Positions 60,857-64,000 of a stretch of DNA of 64,000 nt are shown here, piece after piece. The position numbers and the translations under genes are program-made. Position 1 is the first letter of the stretch; the number at the start of each line of letters is the position of its first letter. Under the pieces are notes generated by a model that was not told the origin of the DNA, ran no database searches, and saw nothing but the letters and a program-made list of their open reading frames with translations. Where the stretch lies: assembly GCA_963708795.1 (NCBI GenBank), contig CAVPUH010000006.1, forward strand, positions 496,001 to 560,000, in the 5' to 3' direction. Source of the DNA: DAIQRJ01 sp963708795. GTDB lineage: Bacteria > Actinomycetota > Actinomycetes > Propionibacteriales > DAIQRJ01.

Positions 60857-61908
60857 CGGTGGTCGAGGACGACACCCCTGGCCCGTCGGCTCGTTCGGCT
60901 GCGCCCTCGGACGGTGGCGCAGGCACCGGCACGTTCGCCGATCTCCTCGTCACCGAGCTGCGGCGGGTCTGGGTACGCCGGATCACCCGTTTCCTGCTGC
61001 TCGCGGTCGCGGCGGTCATCGTCGTCATCTGGATCGGCTACGCCTGGAACTCCCGGCCGCTCGCGACCTCCGAGCTGCAGCGGATGCAGTCCTTCTACCA
61101 GACCGATCTCGACTCGTGGCAGAAGGAGTGCAACGACGACGGGACGCTCAAGGACGGCGTCGATCCGCAGACCGCGGCGTGGGGCGACTGCAGCTTCAAG
61201 CCCGAACGGGACAATTACGTGTGGACCCGGTCGTCGCACTTCGCGGACCTGCCGGTGGCGTCACTCGGACTGATCGGCATCGCGAGCGCCGCCATGCTGG
61301 TGCTCGCCGCGAGTCTGGTCGGTGCCGACATCAACTCCGGCAATCTCGGCACCCAACTCCTCTTCGTCCCTCAACGCGGGCGCATCTTCGCAGCGCGGGC
61401 GATCGCGACGGCGGTGGCGGCCGCGGGCCTGGCGGTGGCGACGCTCGCCGTCGGCTCGCTCGGGATGTGGTTGCTCGTGCGGCACTTCGCCACGACCGAC
61501 GCGGACACGCACGGCAACGCGAGGCTGTGGTGGGCGACCGGCGGCCGCGGCATCCTCGTGGTGATCGCCGTCGCCCTCACCGCCTACGCCGTGACGTGGG
61601 TCCTCGGCCACACGGCCGCGACGATCGGGGTCGCGGGCGCCTGGATGATCATCGTCGAGCAGTTCGTCAGCGGAGCCGACCAACTGGCCGGGCTACGACC
61701 GTTCGCGCCGGCCATGAACCTCGTGGCCATCGCTCAGGGTCGGGGCACCTATACCCAGAGCCTGTGCACGAACGTCCAGGGCGGCCGGTCGTGTGACTAC
61801 GTGGAGAAGACCTATTCGTTGGCCCACGCGCTGACGTTGTGGGGCGTGCTCCTCGTGGTGCTGCTCGGCTTCGCCATGTGGTGGTTCCACCGCAAGGACG
61901 TCACCTGA
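60853..61908 (+). CDS. ABC transporter permease
   Basis: 351-aa ABC-2-like permease. One helix near residue 50 (FLLLAVAAVIVVIWIGYAW), a ~100-aa external loop (LDSWQKECNDDGTLKDGVDP..., with two Cys), then five more helices (GLIGIASAAMLVLAASLVGA onward), ending with basic FHRKDVT. ATG 60853 overlaps the ATPase stop. With the ATPase it forms a complete exporter or membrane-remodelling pair; it interrupts lipB-lipA. Confidence 0.88.
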   Translation: MTVVEDDTPGPSARSAAPSDGGAGTGTFADLLVTELRRVWVRRITRFLLLAVAAVIVVIWIGYAWNSRPLATSELQRMQSFYQTDLDSWQKECNDDGTLKDGVDPQTAAWGDCSFKPERDNYVWTRSSHFADLPVASLGLIGIASAAMLVLAASLVGADINSGNLGTQLLFVPQRGRIFAARAIATAVAAAGLAVATLAVGSLGMWLLVRHFATTDADTHGNARLWWATGGRGILVVIAVALTAYAVTWVLGHTAATIGVAGAWMIIVEQFVSGADQLAGLRPFAPAMNLVAIAQGRGTYTQSLCTNVQGGRSCDYVEKTYSLAHALTLWGVLLVVLLGFAMWWFHRKDVT

Positions 61909-61930
61909 GGCCGGCCTGAGCGTCACCCCG

Positions 61931-61936
61931 TACGCT
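61931..61936 (+). promoter_or_regulatory. -10 element TACGCT, leaderless start
   Basis: TACGCT lies 6 nt before the GTG at 61943 of lipA. Confidence 0.6.
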
Positions 61937-61942
61937 GGTCGG

Positions 61943-62878
61943 GTGACGACGGTTCCCGACGGACGCAAGCTCCTCCGGCTCGAAGTACGCAACGCCGCAA
62001 CACCCATCGAGAAGAAGCCCGCCTGGATCAAGACCCGCGCGACGATGGGTCCGGCGTACCGCGAGCTGCAGCAACTCGTGAAGGACGAGGGCCTCCACAC
62101 GGTCTGTCAGGAGGCCGGCTGCCCCAACATCTTCGAGTGCTGGGAGGACCGCGAGGCCACGTTCCTCATCGGCGGCGACCAGTGCACCCGCCGCTGCGAC
62201 TTCTGCCAGATCGACACCGGCAAGCCGGCCGAGCTGGACCGTGACGAACCGCGCCGGGTGGCCGAGAGCGTCACCACGATGGGCCTGCGCTACGCCACGG
62301 TCACCGGTGTCTGCCGGGACGACCAGCCCGACGGCGGGGCCTGGCTCTACGCCGAGACGATCCGGCTCATCCACGAACTCAACCCGGGCACCGGCGTGGA
62401 GATGCTGGCACCCGACTTCAACGCCGAGCCCGAGCAGCTGGCCGAGGTGTTCTCGTCCCGGCCGGAGGTCTTCGCCCACAACGTCGAGACGGTGCCGCGG
62501 ATCTTCAAGCGCATCCGCCCGGGGTTCCGGTTCGAGCGGTCCCTGGACGTGCTGCGGGCTGCGCGGGCGGCCGGCCTCGTGACGAAGTCGAACCTCATCC
62601 TCGGGATGGGCGAGACGAACGACGAGATCCTCGACGCGCTCCAGCAGCTGCACGACGCCGGCACCGAGATCATCACGATCACCCAGTACCTGCGCCCCTC
62701 GCTGCGGCATCACCCGATCGAGCGGTGGGTGACCCCCGACGAGTTCACCGAGCTCGGTGCGGCGGCGGAGGCGATGGGGTACGCCGGGGTGATGAGCGGG
62801 CCGCTCGTGCGGTCGTCCTACCGCGCCGGCCGGTTGTACCGGCAGGCCGTCGAGCACCGGATGGCCGCGACCGGCTGA
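61943..62878 (+). CDS. lipA: Lipoyl synthase
   Basis: Radical-SAM enzyme (311 aa) inserting sulfur into octanoylated lipoyl domains. The auxiliary cluster Cys are in VCQEAGCPNIFECW and the radical-SAM cluster in GDQCTRRCDFCQID; the C-terminal Ser of the auxiliary cluster is in VRSSYRAG. It depends on Fe-S supply from the IscA-like and desulfurase proteins encoded here. GTG 61943 is leaderless. Matches Rv2218. Confidence 0.96.
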   Translation: MTTVPDGRKLLRLEVRNAATPIEKKPAWIKTRATMGPAYRELQQLVKDEGLHTVCQEAGCPNIFECWEDREATFLIGGDQCTRRCDFCQIDTGKPAELDRDEPRRVAESVTTMGLRYATVTGVCRDDQPDGGAWLYAETIRLIHELNPGTGVEMLAPDFNAEPEQLAEVFSSRPEVFAHNVETVPRIFKRIRPGFRFERSLDVLRAARAAGLVTKSNLILGMGETNDEILDALQQLHDAGTEIITITQYLRPSLRHHPIERWVTPDEFTELGAAAEAMGYAGVMSGPLVRSSYRAGRLYRQAVEHRMAATG

Positions 62879-62934
62879 TCGGTCGAGCGGTCGGAGCGGG
62901 TCGGAGGCGGTCGGAGGCAGCGCCGGAGTCGGAT

Positions 62935-62940
62935 TACCAT
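62935..62940 (+). promoter_or_regulatory. -10 element TACCAT, leaderless start
   Basis: TACCAT lies 7 nt before the ATG at 62948 of the DUF4191 gene. Confidence 0.6.
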
Positions 62941-62947
62941 TCAGCCC

Positions 62948-63694
62948 ATGGCCAGGAAGACCGCAGCTCCCCCACCAGCACCCCACAGTCGCGCCGCACG
63001 TCAGGCAGCGGCGGCCGCACCCGCACCGCGCACCAGCCGGCGGGCGCAGTTCAAGGAGAGCTACCAGCTCGTCCGCGAGGACGACCGGTGGATCGCGTAC
63101 AAGCTGATCGGGGTCGCGCTGGCGGTGTTCGCCGTCGGCCTCGTGGTCGGTCTGCTCATCGGCCACTGGATCTACCTCGGCTTCATCGGCCTGCTCGGCG
63201 GTTTCATCCTCGCCTCGATCTACTACGGGCGGCGCGTGACGAAGGCGGTGAACCATCGACTCGAAGGCCGGGTCGGCGGGGCGGCCGGTGCGTTGATGGC
63301 GCTGCGCAAGGGATGGACGGTGGATTCCGGCATCGCCGCGACCCGCAACCAGGACCTCGTGCACCGCGTGGTCGGGCGGCCGGGCATCGTGCTGGTCGGT
63401 GAGGGCGCTCCGACCCGGTTGACGCACCTGATGGCGAACGAGAAGCGCAAGCACGCCCGCGTCTCGCCCGACACTCCGATCTACGAGGTGTTGGTCGGCG
63501 CCGGCGACGGCCAGGTCAGCATCGCGAAGCTGCCGCGGCACATCATGAAGCTGCCGAACAACCTGGACAAGAAGCAGATCGGCGAGCTGAAGCGCCGGCT
63601 GAAGGCTCTGGAGTCGACCCGCCAGCAGGTGCCGCTCCCGAAGGGCCCGCTGCCGAAGAACGTCAAGCTGCCGAAGACGAACGCCCAGCGCTGA
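62948..63694 (+). CDS. DUF4191 membrane protein
   Basis: 248-aa actinobacterial protein of unknown function (Rv2219-like, always near lipA). Basic Ala/Pro-rich N terminus, QLVREDDRWIAYKLIGVALAVFAV then two helices (VALAVFAVGLVVGLLIGHWIY and FIGLLGGFILASIYYG), and a conserved cytoplasmic domain (GWTVDSGIAATRNQDLVHRVVGRPGIVLVGEG in outline) ending in a Lys/Pro tail. The gap after lipA is 69 bases. Confidence 0.88.
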   Translation: MARKTAAPPPAPHSRAARQAAAAAPAPRTSRRAQFKESYQLVREDDRWIAYKLIGVALAVFAVGLVVGLLIGHWIYLGFIGLLGGFILASIYYGRRVTKAVNHRLEGRVGGAAGALMALRKGWTVDSGIAATRNQDLVHRVVGRPGIVLVGEGAPTRLTHLMANEKRKHARVSPDTPIYEVLVGAGDGQVSIAKLPRHIMKLPNNLDKKQIGELKRRLKALESTRQQVPLPKGPLPKNVKLPKTNAQR

Positions 63695-63699
63695 GCCCG

Positions 63700-64000
63700 A
63701 GTGGGCGCGTCCTCCCGCAACACGCCGCACCAGCGGGAGCTGGCGACCACTCGAGAGCCCATGCGCCACGCCCAGCTCCGCAAAGTGGGCGCGTCCTCAC
63801 GCAACAGGCCGCATGAGCGGGAGCTGCGACCACTCCGGGGCCCACGCCGCGCCCGCCCTCAAAGTGGGCGCGTCCTCCCGCAACACGCCGCACCAGCGGG
63901 AGTTCGCGACCACTCCAGCCGCCTGCGGCCACCGCCCCAACGCTCCGCAAAGTGGGCGCGTCCTCCCGCAACACGCCGCACCAGCGGGCGCTTGCGACCA
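63700..64000. repeat. Array of four palindromic 51-52 bp repeats
   Basis: Copies at 63700-63751, 63784-63834, 63863-63914 and 63951-64000 (cut by the edge), spaced 79-88 bases start to start by unrelated GC-rich 28-36 base segments. Each copy begins AGTGGGCGCGTCCTCCCGC and ends GCGGGAG...GCGACCACT, so it can fold with an outer AGTGG/CCACT stem and an inner CTCCCGC/GCGGGAG stem around a ~14-nt loop. Copy 2 has diverged (CCTCACGC, CATGAGC) and copy 4 has GCGGGCG. No gene is present in 63695-64000. The array may continue beyond the window. Confidence 0.88.

Noticed and set aside
63700..64000. CRISPR array
   Set aside because: Repeats are 51-52 bp, differ from each other internally, are themselves palindromic, the spacers are GC-rich and uneven, and no cas gene is near.

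Overview
This 64 kb window is chromosomal DNA from a high-GC Gram-positive bacterium of the class Actinomycetes. It has GC-rich codon use, many GTG and TTG starts, genes chained by 4-base ATGA/GTGA overlaps, and an actinobacterial cytochrome bcc-aa3 supercomplex (di-heme QcrC, Rieske QcrA, QcrB with a C-terminal extension, CtaC/D/E/F). Gene order follows the Mycobacterium tuberculosis Rv2190c-Rv2219 backbone as I recall it: NlpC/P60, DEDDh/GIY-YIG nuclease, trpD, ctaE-qcrCAB, ctaF/ctaC, IscA-like, glycerate kinase, DUF3043, gcvT, aminopeptidase, dlaT/sucB, epimerase, lipB, lipA, DUF4191. A second block resembling Rv0535-Rv0541c lies inside it. The genus is not certain; the order is not that of a mycobacterium in detail.

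Layout. 1-0.9 kb: NlpC/P60 gene (cut by the edge) behind a c-di-AMP (ydaO) riboswitch, plus a small CxxC protein. 1.1-7.3 kb: exonuclease/GIY-YIG protein, AsnC-type sensor domain, AlaA-like aminotransferase, DUF2510 membrane protein, trpD and an atypical receiver protein. 7.6-12.0 kb: ctaE-qcrC-qcrA-qcrB. 12.3-22.3 kb: L,D-transpeptidase, MTA phosphorylase-like enzyme, epimerase, two-component system, GT2/DUF2064/methyltransferase/GT87 operon, small-molecule kinase and a second (lipoprotein) L,D-transpeptidase. 22.4-25.5 kb: ctaC-ctaD-ctaF on the minus strand. 25.7-27.2 kb: cysteine desulfurase-TusA fusion. 27.2-34.3 kb: L-fucose catabolic cluster (fucosidase, fuconolactonase, fuconate dehydratase, FAH hydrolase, GntR regulator) plus an M81 metallopeptidase. 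34.4-36.7 kb: TetR regulator with a perfect palindromic operator and a 14-helix MFS exporter. 37-44.7 kb: ACT protein, IscA, glycerate kinase, nadA, SnoaL-like protein, PspAB-HtpX-PspA envelope-stress group, DUF3043. 45-49.9 kb: cobalamin-riboswitch-controlled ECF importer with an SCO2322-family surface protein. 49.8-63.7 kb: gcvT, aminopeptidase, lipoamide dehydrogenase, E2 succinyltransferase, epimerase, predicted pseudokinase, lipB, ABC exporter, lipA, DUF4191. The right edge is an array of palindromic repeats.

How the genes work together. The bcc-aa3 genes form one respiratory chain. lipB-lipA, the E2 (sucB), lipoamide dehydrogenase and gcvT form a lipoate-centred group. The fucose cluster would take fucosides to 2-keto acids but lacks its two dehydrogenases and a transporter here. 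The ECF operon is an actinobacterial vitamin B12 uptake system.

Two window-wide patterns stand out. First, at least eight single-base +1 frame disruptions fall in six otherwise well-conserved genes (ctaD, desulfurase-TusA, fuconate dehydratase x2, fuconolactonase x2, sucB, TIGR01777 epimerase). All fit single-base insertions outside homopolymers. Consensus error is the most economical explanation and must be excluded before any biological reading. Second, about a dozen genes have a TANNNT -10 element 6-8 nt before the start codon, the signature of leaderless transcription.
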